Shown here piece after piece: positions 52,725-62,693 of a stretch of DNA of 64,000 nucleotides. Under the pieces are notes generated by a model. That model did not search any database and had not been told where the DNA came from. It saw only the letters and a list, made by a program, of their open reading frames with translations. Every line of letters starts with the position of its first letter. Within the stretch, counting starts at the first letter, position 1. Location: NCBI GenBank assembly GCA_947477655.1, contig CANJTS010000003.1, positions 186,001-250,000 of the forward strand, given 5' to 3'. Both the position numbers and the translations under genes were made by a program. This DNA comes from CAILUG01 sp903844415. Lineage in GTDB: Bacteria; Pseudomonadota; Gammaproteobacteria; Pseudomonadales; Pseudohongiellaceae.

Positions 52725-54170
52725 ATGGCGACAGATTACGACGTTATTGTGATAGGTGCAGGTCCCGGTGGTTATGTCGCGGCGATACGTGCTGCTCAAC
52801 TCGGATTGAAAACTGCTTGTGTTGAAAAATGGCTGGATGCAAATAAGTTACCTGTGTTTGGTGGCACCTGCCTAAATGTAGGTTGCATTCCTTCCAAAGC
52901 TTTGTTGGATTCCTCGCACAAATTTGCTGAAGCTAGCCATGGTTTTGCGGTACATGGCATTAACGTTAGCAAAATAACCCTGGATGTGCCTGCTATGATT
53001 GCCCGCAAAGCCAAAGTGGTAAAACAACTTACTGGTGGCATTGCAGGTTTGTTTCAGGCCAATAAAGTGTCTGGAATTTCGGGTACTGCCCGCTTATTAA
53101 AGGATAAAAAAGTTGAAGTAACTTCGCACGACGGCAGTAAAAATATAATAACGGCTCCCCACATCATCATTGCAGCCGGTTCTGTACCTATCAATATTCC
53201 ACCTGCACCATTACAAGATGACATTGTGGTGGATTCCACTGGCGCGTTGGAATTTCTTGAAGTACCGAAACGTCTGGGTGTAATTGGCGCTGGTGTTATT
53301 GGTTTGGAATTAGGTTCCGTGTGGTCACGATTGGGCTCGGAAGTGGTTGTAATTGAGGCAATGGATTCTTTTCTTCCTACAGTGGATCAGCAGATCGCCA
53401 AAGAAGCACATAAGATTCTAAGCAAACAAGGTTTGGATATACGTCTCGGCGCCAAAGTTACTGGCAGTTCTGTGAAGCTGGGCAAAGCTCCCAAAGTCAC
53501 TGTGCAATACACCGACAAAGACGGTAACAAGGAAGAAGTGTTTGATAAACTAATCGTCTGTGTTGGGCGTAAACCCTACACAATTGATCTGCTGAGCGCT
53601 GATTGTGGCGTAGAAAAAGATGAGCGTGGTTTTATTAAAGTAGATGGTAACTGCGCTACTGCAGTGCCTGGTGTTTATGCAATTGGTGATGTGGTGCGTG
53701 GCCCCATGCTGGCACACAAAGCTTCAGAAGAAGGCATTATGGTTGCAGAAGTCATTGCAGGCCATAAAGCCTCGATGAATTATGACCTGATTCCAGGCGT
53801 GATCTACACGCATCCAGAAATAGCGTCGGTCGGAAAAACCGAAGAGCAATTAAAAGCTGCTGGTATCGAATACAAATCCGGTGTGTTTCCCTTTGCTGCC
53901 AGTGGCAGAGCTCTTGCTGCAAACGACAGTGACGGCATGGTAAAAATGCTGGCTGATGCACGCACTGACAAGGTGCTCGGCTGTCACATCATTGGTCCGT
54001 CTGCAGCTGATCTAGTACAGGCAGTTGTTATCGCCATGGAGTTCAGTTCCAGCGCAGAAGATATCGGTATGACAGTATTTTCACATCCGGCACTCAGCGA
54101 AGCGGTGCATGAAGCTGCGCTGGCTGTAAACGGCAATGCTATTCATATAGCCAATAGAAAAAAACGATAG
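52725..54170 (+). CDS. lpdA: dihydrolipoyl dehydrogenase
   Basis: E3 flavoenzyme reoxidising lipoamide for the 2-oxoglutarate (and possibly pyruvate and glycine) complexes. The 481-residue protein has the FAD motif VIGAGPGGYVAAIRAAQLG near 9-27, the redox disulfide C49-C54 in GGTCLNVGC, the NAD motif GVIGAGVIGLELGSVW near 185, and the C-terminal HPALSEAVHEAAL with the active-site His and Glu. It starts 12 bases after sucB. Confidence 0.97.
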   Translation: MATDYDVIVIGAGPGGYVAAIRAAQLGLKTACVEKWLDANKLPVFGGTCLNVGCIPSKALLDSSHKFAEASHGFAVHGINVSKITLDVPAMIARKAKVVKQLTGGIAGLFQANKVSGISGTARLLKDKKVEVTSHDGSKNIITAPHIIIAAGSVPINIPPAPLQDDIVVDSTGALEFLEVPKRLGVIGAGVIGLELGSVWSRLGSEVVVIEAMDSFLPTVDQQIAKEAHKILSKQGLDIRLGAKVTGSSVKLGKAPKVTVQYTDKDGNKEEVFDKLIVCVGRKPYTIDLLSADCGVEKDERGFIKVDGNCATAVPGVYAIGDVVRGPMLAHKASEEGIMVAEVIAGHKASMNYDLIPGVIYTHPEIASVGKTEEQLKAAGIEYKSGVFPFAASGRALAANDSDGMVKMLADARTDKVLGCHIIGPSAADLVQAVVIAMEFSSSAEDIGMTVFSHPALSEAVHEAALAVNGNAIHIANRKKR

Positions 54171-54234
54171 CTAGAATAACTTTTCATCAGCTCATGTATA
54201 TATCGAATATATTTTTTACTTAGGTCAGACAATC

Positions 54235-55413
54235 ATGAATTTACACGAGTACCAGGGCAAACAAATTTTTGCCTCTTACGGTTTGCCGGTCTCCGTCGGT
54301 TATGCCTGTGATACCCCGGAAGAAGCAGCGGCAGCTGCTGACAAAATTGGTGGCAATCAATGGGTTGTAAAAGCACAGGTGCATGCCGGCGGTCGTGGCA
54401 AAGCCGGTGGCGTAAAGCTGCTAACTAGCAAAGACGAAATTAAAGCGTTTGCAGCAAAGTGGCTAGGCAAGAATCTAGTCACTTACCAAACTGACAAAAA
54501 TGGCCAGCCAGTCGCTAAAATTTTAGTTGAATCATGCACTGATATCGCACGTGAGCTTTATTTAGGTGCGGTAATCGATCGCTCCTCGCGACGTGTGGTG
54601 TTTATGGCATCAACCGAAGGTGGCGTAGACATTGAAAAAGTGGCACACGACACGCCAGAAAAAATACTCAAAGCAATGATTGACCCATTAACAGGCGCCC
54701 AACCTTATCAAGCCCGTGAGCTGGCCTTTAAATTGGGGCTTAACGCTGAACAGATAAAACAATTCACCCACATTTTTCTCGGCTTGTCGAAACTCTTTGT
54801 CGAATGTGATTTGGCTCTGCTCGAAGTCAATCCACTGGTTATAACTCAAGCGGGCAATCTGCATTGCCTTGACGCCAAGCTTACTATCGACAGTAACGCC
54901 ATGTTCAGGCAGCCAAAACTGAAAGCCATGCACGACCCTTCCCAGGATGATGCTCGCGAAGCACTAGCGACTAAATGGGAGCTCAATTATGTGGCGCTGG
55001 AAGGCAACATTGGTTGTATGGTCAATGGTGCTGGCCTCGCGATGGGTACTATGGATATTGTAAAAATTCATGGCGGCCAACCCGCCAACTTTCTTGATGT
55101 AGGGGGTGGCGCTACTAAAGAAAGGGTGACTGAAGCGTTCAAAATAATTCTGTCCGATAGCAATGTGAAAGCTGTGCTGGTCAATATTTTTGGCGGTATC
55201 GTTCGCTGTGATCTGATCGCAGAAGGCATTATTGGTGCGGTGAATGAAGTTGGCGTGAAAGTTCCGGTTGTCGTGCGACTCGAAGGCAACAATGCTGAAC
55301 TTGGCACGAAAGTGTTGGCAGCCAGTGGTCTAAATATTATTGCCGCTACTAGTCTAACCGATGCCGCAGAGCAAGTTGTCAAAGCAGCAAATACAACAGG
55401 AGCTGCAGCATGA
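54235..55413 (+). CDS. sucC: succinyl-CoA synthetase beta subunit
   Basis: ATP-grasp subunit of 392 residues producing ATP or GTP from succinyl-CoA. The N-terminus is MNLHEYQGKQIFASYGLPV, the nucleotide lysine region VKAQVHAGGRGKAGGVKL near 46-63, the metal-binding EVNPLV near 198, and the C-terminal CoA-ligase region NIFGGIVRCDLIAEGII near 318-334. Its stop overlaps the sucD start as ATGA. Confidence 0.97.
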   Translation: MNLHEYQGKQIFASYGLPVSVGYACDTPEEAAAAADKIGGNQWVVKAQVHAGGRGKAGGVKLLTSKDEIKAFAAKWLGKNLVTYQTDKNGQPVAKILVESCTDIARELYLGAVIDRSSRRVVFMASTEGGVDIEKVAHDTPEKILKAMIDPLTGAQPYQARELAFKLGLNAEQIKQFTHIFLGLSKLFVECDLALLEVNPLVITQAGNLHCLDAKLTIDSNAMFRQPKLKAMHDPSQDDAREALATKWELNYVALEGNIGCMVNGAGLAMGTMDIVKIHGGQPANFLDVGGGATKERVTEAFKIILSDSNVKAVLVNIFGGIVRCDLIAEGIIGAVNEVGVKVPVVVRLEGNNAELGTKVLAASGLNIIAATSLTDAAEQVVKAANTTGAAA

Positions 55414-56282
55414 GCATTTTATTGAACAAGAATACACGCGTGATCTGTCAGGGTTTCACAGGCTCGCAAGGTACCTACCATTCCGAACAGGCCATTGCCT
55501 ACGGAACTTTAATGGTGGGCGGAGTTACGCCTGGTAAAGGTGGGCAAAAACATCTTGGCTTGCCGGTATTTAATACGGTGGCTGACGCAGTAGCTGAAAC
55601 TGGTGCTGAGGCTTCTGTTATCTATGTACCCGCACCTTTTTGTAAAGACTCTATTCTCGAAGCAGCTAATTCAGGCATCAAACTTATTGTGTGTATTACC
55701 GAAGGAATCCCAACCTTGGACATGTTGGTTGTAAAGATTACCTGCGATGCTCTGGGTGTGCGTCTAATTGGCCCCAACTGCCCAGGTGTTATCACTCCGG
55801 GTCAATCCAAGATCGGCATCATGCCTGGTCATATTCACAAGCCTGGTAAAGTGGGCATTGTGTCTCGTTCGGGCACTCTTACCTATGAAGCAGTAAAACA
55901 AACTACCGATTTTGGTTTTGGTCAGTCTACCTGTGTAGGTATTGGGGGGGATCCGATTCCTGGTTCCAGTTTCATCGACATACTTAAACTACTGCAAGAC
56001 GACCCTCAAACCGAAGCCATTGTAATGATTGGTGAAATTGGTGGTAGTGCAGAAGAAGAAGCGGCTGCATTCATCAAGACTTATGTCACCAAGCCTGTAG
56101 TGTCTTATATCGCCGGAGTTACTGCACCAGCCGGTAAAAGGATGGGGCATGCAGGAGCAATAATCGCTGGTGGTAAAGGGACAGCAGCCGAAAAATTTGC
56201 GGCCCTGAATGCTGCGGGGGTGACTACTGTACGTAGTTTGGCCGATATCGGCAAAGGCTTGAAACAAGCCACTGGCTGGTAA
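55410..56282 (+). CDS. sucD: succinyl-CoA synthetase alpha subunit
   Basis: CoA-binding subunit of 290 residues. It has CQGFTGSQGTYHSEQAIAYGT near 13-33, the SRSGTLTYEAV motif near 153 and the phospho-histidine in AGKRMGHAGAIIAGGKGTA near 237-255. It is the last gene of the TCA operon and is followed about 97 bases later by a strong terminator. Confidence 0.97.
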   Translation: MSILLNKNTRVICQGFTGSQGTYHSEQAIAYGTLMVGGVTPGKGGQKHLGLPVFNTVADAVAETGAEASVIYVPAPFCKDSILEAANSGIKLIVCITEGIPTLDMLVVKITCDALGVRLIGPNCPGVITPGQSKIGIMPGHIHKPGKVGIVSRSGTLTYEAVKQTTDFGFGQSTCVGIGGDPIPGSSFIDILKLLQDDPQTEAIVMIGEIGGSAEEEAAAFIKTYVTKPVVSYIAGVTAPAGKRMGHAGAIIAGGKGTAAEKFAALNAAGVTTVRSLADIGKGLKQATGW

Positions 56283-56378
56283 GTTGCGTGTGTGCGTGCA
56301 GCTGCTGAGCGCGCCCAATGGCTAAGTGCCCAGTTACTAACCAAAAATCAGCGCACTTTAAAATATCGAACTTTAAAT

Positions 56379-56403
56379 AACGCACCATCTGGTGCGTTTT
56401 TTT
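56379..56403 (+). terminator. terminator of the sdh-suc operon
   Basis: AACGCACCA, loop TC, TGGTGCGTT, followed by a T-run ending at 56403. It lies between sucD and htpG and separates the two transcription units. Confidence 0.9.
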
Positions 56404-56475
56404 GTACTTGAAAATCTGTTTTTTGCCCATACTTAGATGAAGTCTTCTCATTATTTTTCCAGGAGTTAACAGCAT

Positions 56476-58386
56476 ATGTCTGCTGCAGAAAAACAAACCT
56501 TAGGCTTTCAAACTGAAGCAAAACAATTGCTGCAATTAATGATTCATTCCTTGTACAGCAACAAGGAAATTTTCTTGCGCGAGCTTATTTCCAATGCATC
56601 AGATGCTGCCGACAAACTGCGTTTTTCTGCTTTAGCGCATCCTGAACTGTACGAAAATGATACAGAACTGAAAATAACCGTGAATGTCGATGTCAAAAAA
56701 CTTACGGTCACGATCTCTGATAACGGCATTGGCATGACCAAGGAAGAAGTAATTGATCATCTCGGTACCATTGCAAAATCTGGAACTGCGCAATTTTTAC
56801 AAAATCTTACTGGTGATCAGCAAAAAGATTCACAACTTATTGGCCAGTTTGGAGTAGGTTTTTATTCCTCTTTTATTGTGGCCGATAAAGTAGAAGTGAT
56901 AACACGCAAGGCTGGTGAACCAGTCGAAAATGGCGTGCGTTGGGAATCAGCAGGTGAAGCCGATTTCACAGTCGAAAACGTCGAAAAGATAGAGCGTGGT
57001 ACCAGTGTTATTTTGTATTTGAAAAAAGTAGAAAAAGAATTCGCAGAAAGTTATCGCCTGCGCAGCATAGTTAAAAAATACGCAGACCATATTTCCATTC
57101 CTGTGATGATGGAAAAACAGGATTTTGGTAGTGACGAAGGAAAGGCAAAAAAAACCAAGGAAGTTACCTACGAAACAGTTAACTCGGCTAAGGCCTTGTG
57201 GACGCGTCCGCGCGCGGATGTCACCGATGCAGAATATATTGAGTTTTATAAACACGTCAGCCACGATTTCTCCGATCCAATAGATTGGAGTCACAACAAA
57301 GTGGAAGGCAAATTGGAATATACAAGTCTTCTCTATCTGCCTAAACGTGCGCCACATGATTTATGGAATCGTGAAGGGGCTCGTGGTCTGAAACTCTATG
57401 TACAACGTATTTTCATTATGGATGATGCGCAACAGTTCTTGCCGCTATATTTGCGATTCATAAAGGGGGTCGTCGATTCAAACGACATCTCGCTAAATGT
57501 TAGCCGTGAAATTCTGCAACAAGATCCCACCGTAGAGTCCATGAAAGGTGCGTTGACCAAACGCGCACTTGATATGCTAGAAAAACTCAAGAAAAAAGCA
57601 GGCGAAAAATATCAGGAACTGTGGGATCAGTTTGGAAATGTGCTCAAAGAAGGCCCGTCTGAAGATGTTCCCAATCGGGAGAAAATCGCCAAGTTACTAA
57701 TGTTTTCTACTTCTCATACTAATGTAGCTAAACAGGATCAGACCTTAGATACATATATATCCAGAATGCAGCCAGAACAGAAAAAGATTTATTATATTGC
57801 CAGCGAGACACATACAACGGCAAAAAATAGTCCACATTTGGAAGTTTTTCGTAAAAAAGGGATTGAGGTTTTGCTGCTGTCAGATCGTGTTGATGAGTGG
57901 TTAATGAGTCATCTAATGGAATTTGATGGTAAACAATTCCAGGACGTGACTAAAGGCGAACTAGATTTAGGTGAGCTCGACAGCAAAGAAGAAAAAGAAA
58001 AACACCAAATGGAGGATGAAAAAGCCAAACCACTGTTGGAGCGTATAACTTCCGCGCTGGCAGAACGGGTTGCCGAAGTCAGGGTTACACATCGTTTGAC
58101 TGATTCTCCAGCCTGCCTCGCAGTAGGAGAATACGATATGGGTATGCAGATGCGGAAAATTATGGAAGCTGCCGGACAGACAGTGCCAGAGAGCAAACCG
58201 ATTTTTGAAATAAATACCTTACATCCGCTTGTTATGAAATTAGATCGAGAAGTTGATGAAGATCGTTTCACTGAACTTGCAAGTATCTTGTTCGATCAGT
58301 CTTGTCTTGCAGAAGGACGCCAGTTGGATGATCCAGCCGCGTATATTTCAAGGCTGAATAAACTGCTACTGGATTTGAGTAAATAG
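56476..58386 (+). CDS. htpG: chaperone protein HtpG (Hsp90)
   Basis: Bacterial Hsp90 of 636 residues. The N-terminal GHKL ATPase shows FLRELISNASDAADKLR near 30-46, DNGIGMTKEE near 80 and GQFGVGFYSSF near 119. A middle domain with NVSREILQQDPTV near 340 and a C-terminal dimerisation domain follow. AGGAG lies ten bases ahead of the ATG. I did not find a clear sigma-32 promoter in the short gap after the operon terminator. Confidence 0.97.
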   Translation: MSAAEKQTLGFQTEAKQLLQLMIHSLYSNKEIFLRELISNASDAADKLRFSALAHPELYENDTELKITVNVDVKKLTVTISDNGIGMTKEEVIDHLGTIAKSGTAQFLQNLTGDQQKDSQLIGQFGVGFYSSFIVADKVEVITRKAGEPVENGVRWESAGEADFTVENVEKIERGTSVILYLKKVEKEFAESYRLRSIVKKYADHISIPVMMEKQDFGSDEGKAKKTKEVTYETVNSAKALWTRPRADVTDAEYIEFYKHVSHDFSDPIDWSHNKVEGKLEYTSLLYLPKRAPHDLWNREGARGLKLYVQRIFIMDDAQQFLPLYLRFIKGVVDSNDISLNVSREILQQDPTVESMKGALTKRALDMLEKLKKKAGEKYQELWDQFGNVLKEGPSEDVPNREKIAKLLMFSTSHTNVAKQDQTLDTYISRMQPEQKKIYYIASETHTTAKNSPHLEVFRKKGIEVLLLSDRVDEWLMSHLMEFDGKQFQDVTKGELDLGELDSKEEKEKHQMEDEKAKPLLERITSALAERVAEVRVTHRLTDSPACLAVGEYDMGMQMRKIMEAAGQTVPESKPIFEINTLHPLVMKLDREVDEDRFTELASILFDQSCLAEGRQLDDPAAYISRLNKLLLDLSK

Positions 58387-58478
58387 TAAGACTCATGCTT
58401 GGCTTTTTCTTGAGGGCATTACGCAGACGCCCCAAGAATATTTAGAAAATAGACATCTGCTTAAACAATTAAGTAACA

Positions 58479-58508
58479 GAGCAGGGTGGTGGCACGCCAA
58501 CCCTGCTC
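58479..58508. repeat. inverted repeat between htpG and idh
   Basis: GAGCAGGGT (58479-58487) and ACCCTGCTC (58500-58508) form a nine-pair stem around 12 bases between the convergent htpG and idh genes. Position suggests a bidirectional transcription end, but neither side has a T-run. Confidence 0.6.
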
Positions 58509-58517
58509 AACCATCAC

Positions 58518-60743
58518 TTAGATATCCCTGAGTATGTTATTGAACGTTGTACTTGGCTTCATCAGTTTGTTGCATAAGATTGGATCTGGCTTGTAGTATC
58601 CGCCAACATCTACTTTAACTCCTTGTACTGAATTAAGTTCATTCACAATTTTTTGTTCATTCTTAAGCAGTGTTGCCGCAACAGTGTTGAACTGCTCTTG
58701 TAACAATAGATCTTGGGTTTGTGTTGCCAACGCTTGTGCCCAGTACAGTGCAATATAGAAGTGGCTGCCACGATTATCCAGTTCGCCAGCGTCACGCATA
58801 GGCGATTTATTTTTATCAAGAAACACACCAGTGGCCTGATCCAGTGTCTGCGCCAAAATAGGTGCGGATTTATTGCCGGTGTTATTACCTAGATGTTCAA
58901 GGGATGCGGCCAAGGCCAGAAATTCTCCCAGCGAATCCCATCGTAAGTGATTCTCTTCCAAAAACTGTTGTACATGTTTTGGCGCAGAGCCACCGGCACC
59001 GGTTTCAAACATGCCACCGCCATTCATCAATGGCACAATCGATAACATCTTAGCGCTGGTTCCAACTTCCAGAATAGGAAACAAATCAGTCAAATAATCG
59101 CGCAAAACATTGCCAGTTACTGAAATTGTATCTTTTCCTTCCAGCAAGCGTTGGCAGGAAAATAAGGTTGCTGCCACTGGCGTCATTATAGAAATTGCTA
59201 GGCCTTTGGTGTCGTGCTGTAACAGGTACTGCTGCACTTTGATAATTAGTGCGCGGTCGTGAGCCCGGTTATCATCAAGCCAAAATACAGCAGGAGTATT
59301 GGAGAGGCGGGCCCGATTAACTGCTAGTTTTACCCAGTCTTGAATAGGTGCATCTTTAACCTGACACATACGCCAGATATCACCTTGGTCGACAGCGTGT
59401 TGTAACAATACTTCACCAGTGGAGTTCACCACACGAATAATGCCTTTGGCTTTTATTTCAAAAGTTTTATCGTGCGAACCGTATTCTTCGGCAGCTTGTG
59501 CCATCAATCCCACATTGCTAACACTGCCCATGGTGACAGGATTAAACGCACCATGTTGTTTGCAAAAATCGATAGTGGCTTGATAAACACCCGCATAACA
59601 ACGGTCTGGAATGATGGCTTTGGTATCGTAGAGCTTGCCATCGGTGCCATACATTTTGCCGGACGCACGAATGGCTGCAGGCATAGATGCATCAATAATG
59701 ACATCACTTGGAACATGTAAGTTGGTGATGCCTTTATCGGAATTGACCATCGCCAGTGGAGGTCGTTTGCTATAACACAAGGCTATATCAGCTTCAATTT
59801 CGCTACGTTTGGCGCTGGGCAAGGTGGCTATTTGCGCCAGTATTTCGCCAAATCCATTGTTGGGATTTACTCCCAGAATTTTAAAGATTTCGGCATGTTT
59901 GCTGAATACATCCGCAAAATATACGGACACTGCATGACCAAAAAGAATAGGGTCCGATACTTTCATCATGGTAGCTTTTAGATGCACCGACAATAATAAG
60001 CCCTTGGTTAAGGCATCTTGCATTTGGGTTTCTAGAAAAGAGCGCAGGGCAGCCGCGCGCATCACGGATGCATCAATTATTTCATCTTTCAACAAAGGTG
60101 CTGCTTTTTTAAGTTCAGTGATGCTGCCGTTGACATCCACAAATTCAATTTTAAAACTGTCAGCCTTGCTCAAGGTCAGCGAAATCTCACTGCTATAAAA
60201 ATCACCGTCACTCATGTGTGCGACATGGGTAGTCGAAGTAGCCGACCAAAGTCCCATTGAGTGGGGATTTTTGCGGGCATACTGTTTAACAGCACCTGGC
60301 GCTCTGCGATCAGAATTTCCTTCACGCAGAACCGGATTCACTGCGCTGCCTTTTACTTTATCGTAGCGGGCCTTGATATCTTTTTCAGCGGGAGTATTGG
60401 GCACTTCAGGATAGTCTGGTATTGGATAGCCTTTTTCCTGGAGTTCTTTTACGGTTGCGTTCAACTGTGGCAAAGATGCACTAATGTTGGGTAGCTTAAT
60501 AATGTTGGCAGCCGGTGTAGTAGCCAATTCTCCCAACTCGGCCAAGGCGTCATGTTGTTTTTGCGCCGGGCTCAGGATGTCTGGAAATACAGCAAGAATA
60601 CGTGCAGCCAGGGAGATATCGCGCGTTTCAATATTTATGCCTGAGCTGGCTGTAAATGCTTGGATAATAGGCAGAAATGAATATGTAGCAAGCGCAGGGG
60701 CTTCGTCGGTCAAGGTATATATGATGGTGGGTTTAGCAGACAT
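58518..60743 (-). CDS. idh: monomeric NADP-dependent isocitrate dehydrogenase
   Basis: Converts isocitrate to 2-oxoglutarate with NADP. The 741-residue length and the N-terminus PTIIYTLTDEAPALATYS identify the monomeric type (IDH-II), unrelated in length to the dimeric Icd. Conserved stretches include EGNSDRRAPGAVKQYARKNPHSMG near 140-163, the DANMPAAIRASGKMYG-like IDASMPAAIRASGKMYG near 347-363, and NGGGMFETGAGGSAPKHVQQF near 575-595. No dimeric icd is in this window. It lies 73 bases downstream of argS on the same strand. Confidence 0.96.
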   Translation of the reverse strand: MSAKPTIIYTLTDEAPALATYSFLPIIQAFTASSGINIETRDISLAARILAVFPDILSPAQKQHDALAELGELATTPAANIIKLPNISASLPQLNATVKELQEKGYPIPDYPEVPNTPAEKDIKARYDKVKGSAVNPVLREGNSDRRAPGAVKQYARKNPHSMGLWSATSTTHVAHMSDGDFYSSEISLTLSKADSFKIEFVDVNGSITELKKAAPLLKDEIIDASVMRAAALRSFLETQMQDALTKGLLLSVHLKATMMKVSDPILFGHAVSVYFADVFSKHAEIFKILGVNPNNGFGEILAQIATLPSAKRSEIEADIALCYSKRPPLAMVNSDKGITNLHVPSDVIIDASMPAAIRASGKMYGTDGKLYDTKAIIPDRCYAGVYQATIDFCKQHGAFNPVTMGSVSNVGLMAQAAEEYGSHDKTFEIKAKGIIRVVNSTGEVLLQHAVDQGDIWRMCQVKDAPIQDWVKLAVNRARLSNTPAVFWLDDNRAHDRALIIKVQQYLLQHDTKGLAISIMTPVAATLFSCQRLLEGKDTISVTGNVLRDYLTDLFPILEVGTSAKMLSIVPLMNGGGMFETGAGGSAPKHVQQFLEENHLRWDSLGEFLALAASLEHLGNNTGNKSAPILAQTLDQATGVFLDKNKSPMRDAGELDNRGSHFYIALYWAQALATQTQDLLLQEQFNTVAATLLKNEQKIVNELNSVQGVKVDVGGYYKPDPILCNKLMKPSTTFNNILRDI

Positions 60744-60816
60744 AAGGGATCCAGTTCAGAAATAAAAGCTAACAACAGGTTCTAATTATAACAACTCGCC
60801 ACAAATTCAGACAAAG

Positions 60817-62541
60817 CTACATTTGCTCCAATGTGGAAATTCCAAGTAATTCTAGACCTTGGTGTAATGTTCTTGCCGTCACATGGCATAAACCCAGACG
60901 TGACTCACGTTCCGCGCCTTCGGCTTTAAGTACCGGGCAGGATTCATAAAACTTCATGTAAACGCCAGCCAATTCGTACAGATAGAGACACAGCTGATTA
61001 GGCAGGCAATCTTGCGCTAATGTTTCTACTGTTTCGGTAAATTGCAGCAGTTTAAGTGCGAGCATAATTTCAGCCGGCGCGTTGAGAGTAATGGTGTAGT
61101 TATTAGTATCCGGATTGAAAGCTGCTTTCCTGAATATACTGCGGATACGTGCGTAGGCGTAAAGCAAGTAGGGTGCGGTGTTGCCCTCGAAAGACAGCAT
61201 GCTGTCCCAGTCAAATATATAATCGCTGTTGCGATTTTTGCACAGGTCTGCGTATTTAACTGCGGCAATGCCTACCACATTGGCGATTTTTTTACGGTCG
61301 TGTTCAGGCAAGTCTGGGTTTTTGCTGGTCACCAAAGCGAAGGCACGTTCCACACTTTCTTCGCACAGATCAATCAGCTTGATGGTATCTCCGCTACGGG
61401 TTTTGAAGGGTTTTCCATCTTTGCCCATCATCGTGCCATAGCTCAGATGTTCCAGCGAACAGGAGGACGCTGCTAAACCAGAGAGTCTGGCTGCGGCAAA
61501 CACTTGCTGAAAATGCAAACTCTGCCGGGCATCCACTACATACAGAATACGGTCCGCCTGCAGTTCCTGACAGCGATAAGCCACCGCAGCAAGGTCGGTG
61601 GTGGCATACAAAAAACCACCGCCTGATTTCTGCACGATGAGAGGTTGGGGTTCGCCTTCACGGGTTTTGAAACCTTCCAGAAATACGCACAGAGCACCTG
61701 CTGATTCGGTGAGCAGACCACGCGATTTAAGGGTGGTAATTACAGATTCTAGACGCTTATTGTAAAAACTTTCCGGCACTACATCTTGCTCGGTAAGGGT
61801 AATGTTGAGGCGCTGGTACAGTTGCTGGCAGTGGGTAATAGACACTTTGATAAAATTTTGCCACATAACCAAGCAGTCAGGATCACTTGCTTGTAACCGG
61901 ACCACGTTTTGCCGTGCTGTTTCGGCAAAAGCTGGTTCCGCATCGAAGCGTTGTTTGGCGGCGCGGTAGAAACTTTCTAGGTCAGCGAGCTGGGTATTTA
62001 GTTCGGCACCCCTGGGCAGTTCCTGCATATACGTAATTAACATACCGAACTGTGTGCCCCAGTCACCGAAATGATTATGACGAATCAGTTTGTGTCCGAG
62101 ATAGTTCAAGGTGCGAGCAATGGCATCACCGATGATGGTGCCACGTAAATGGCCTACGTGCATTTCCTTGGCAAGATTAGGAGAAGAGTAGTCGATCACC
62201 ACAGTGTTCGGATTTGGAGCAAGTGCAACCAAGCGGTTGTGACTGCTATTGTTCATTTGTACACACAGAAACTGCGGGTCGATAAAGATATTGATAAAGC
62301 CGGGGCCGGCTAATTCCAGTTTTCCCACTACTGGGCCTAAGTTAAGTTCCTTAAGTACTGCGGCGCCCAGTTCACGAGGATTACGGCCTATGCGTTTTGC
62401 TAGCGCCATAACACCATTGGCTTGATAGTCACCAAATTGAGGATTTTTGGCATACGATATCAACGCCTGGCAGGTGGTTTCGCCGCTGATTTTGCACAAT
62501 ACTGCGCTGATGGTGGTTTCGAGGTACTGCTTGAGATTCAT
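60817..62541 (-). CDS. argS: arginyl-tRNA synthetase
   Basis: Class I synthetase of 574 residues. The Add-1 N-terminal domain spans about 1-110. The HIGH-equivalent is HVGH in SSPNLAKEMHVGHLRGT near 118-134, with the following GDAIARTLNYLGH. The KMSKS loop is replaced by GTMMGKDGKPFKTRSGDT near 366-383, a known ArgRS feature. The C-terminal DALR anticodon domain contains LYELAGVYMKFYESCPV. It is divergent from the PhoX gene. Confidence 0.97.
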   Translation of the reverse strand: MNLKQYLETTISAVLCKISGETTCQALISYAKNPQFGDYQANGVMALAKRIGRNPRELGAAVLKELNLGPVVGKLELAGPGFINIFIDPQFLCVQMNNSSHNRLVALAPNPNTVVIDYSSPNLAKEMHVGHLRGTIIGDAIARTLNYLGHKLIRHNHFGDWGTQFGMLITYMQELPRGAELNTQLADLESFYRAAKQRFDAEPAFAETARQNVVRLQASDPDCLVMWQNFIKVSITHCQQLYQRLNITLTEQDVVPESFYNKRLESVITTLKSRGLLTESAGALCVFLEGFKTREGEPQPLIVQKSGGGFLYATTDLAAVAYRCQELQADRILYVVDARQSLHFQQVFAAARLSGLAASSCSLEHLSYGTMMGKDGKPFKTRSGDTIKLIDLCEESVERAFALVTSKNPDLPEHDRKKIANVVGIAAVKYADLCKNRNSDYIFDWDSMLSFEGNTAPYLLYAYARIRSIFRKAAFNPDTNNYTITLNAPAEIMLALKLLQFTETVETLAQDCLPNQLCLYLYELAGVYMKFYESCPVLKAEGAERESRLGLCHVTARTLHQGLELLGISTLEQM

Positions 62542-62693
62542 GGTGGGGCACTGTGCGGTGGCAAGGCTATGATTTTACACGAAGCGGCTACTTTTTGGCC
62601 TTAAACAATACCATGCAATTTATTTATCATTGCTTAATTTAATATACCTATAATTAAAAGTTAAATACCAAATCCTATTGTTCGAGAGCCCTT

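Noticed and set aside
58479..58508. Intrinsic terminator between htpG and idh
   Set aside because: The stem is good, but neither strand has a T-run after it; recorded only as an inverted repeat.
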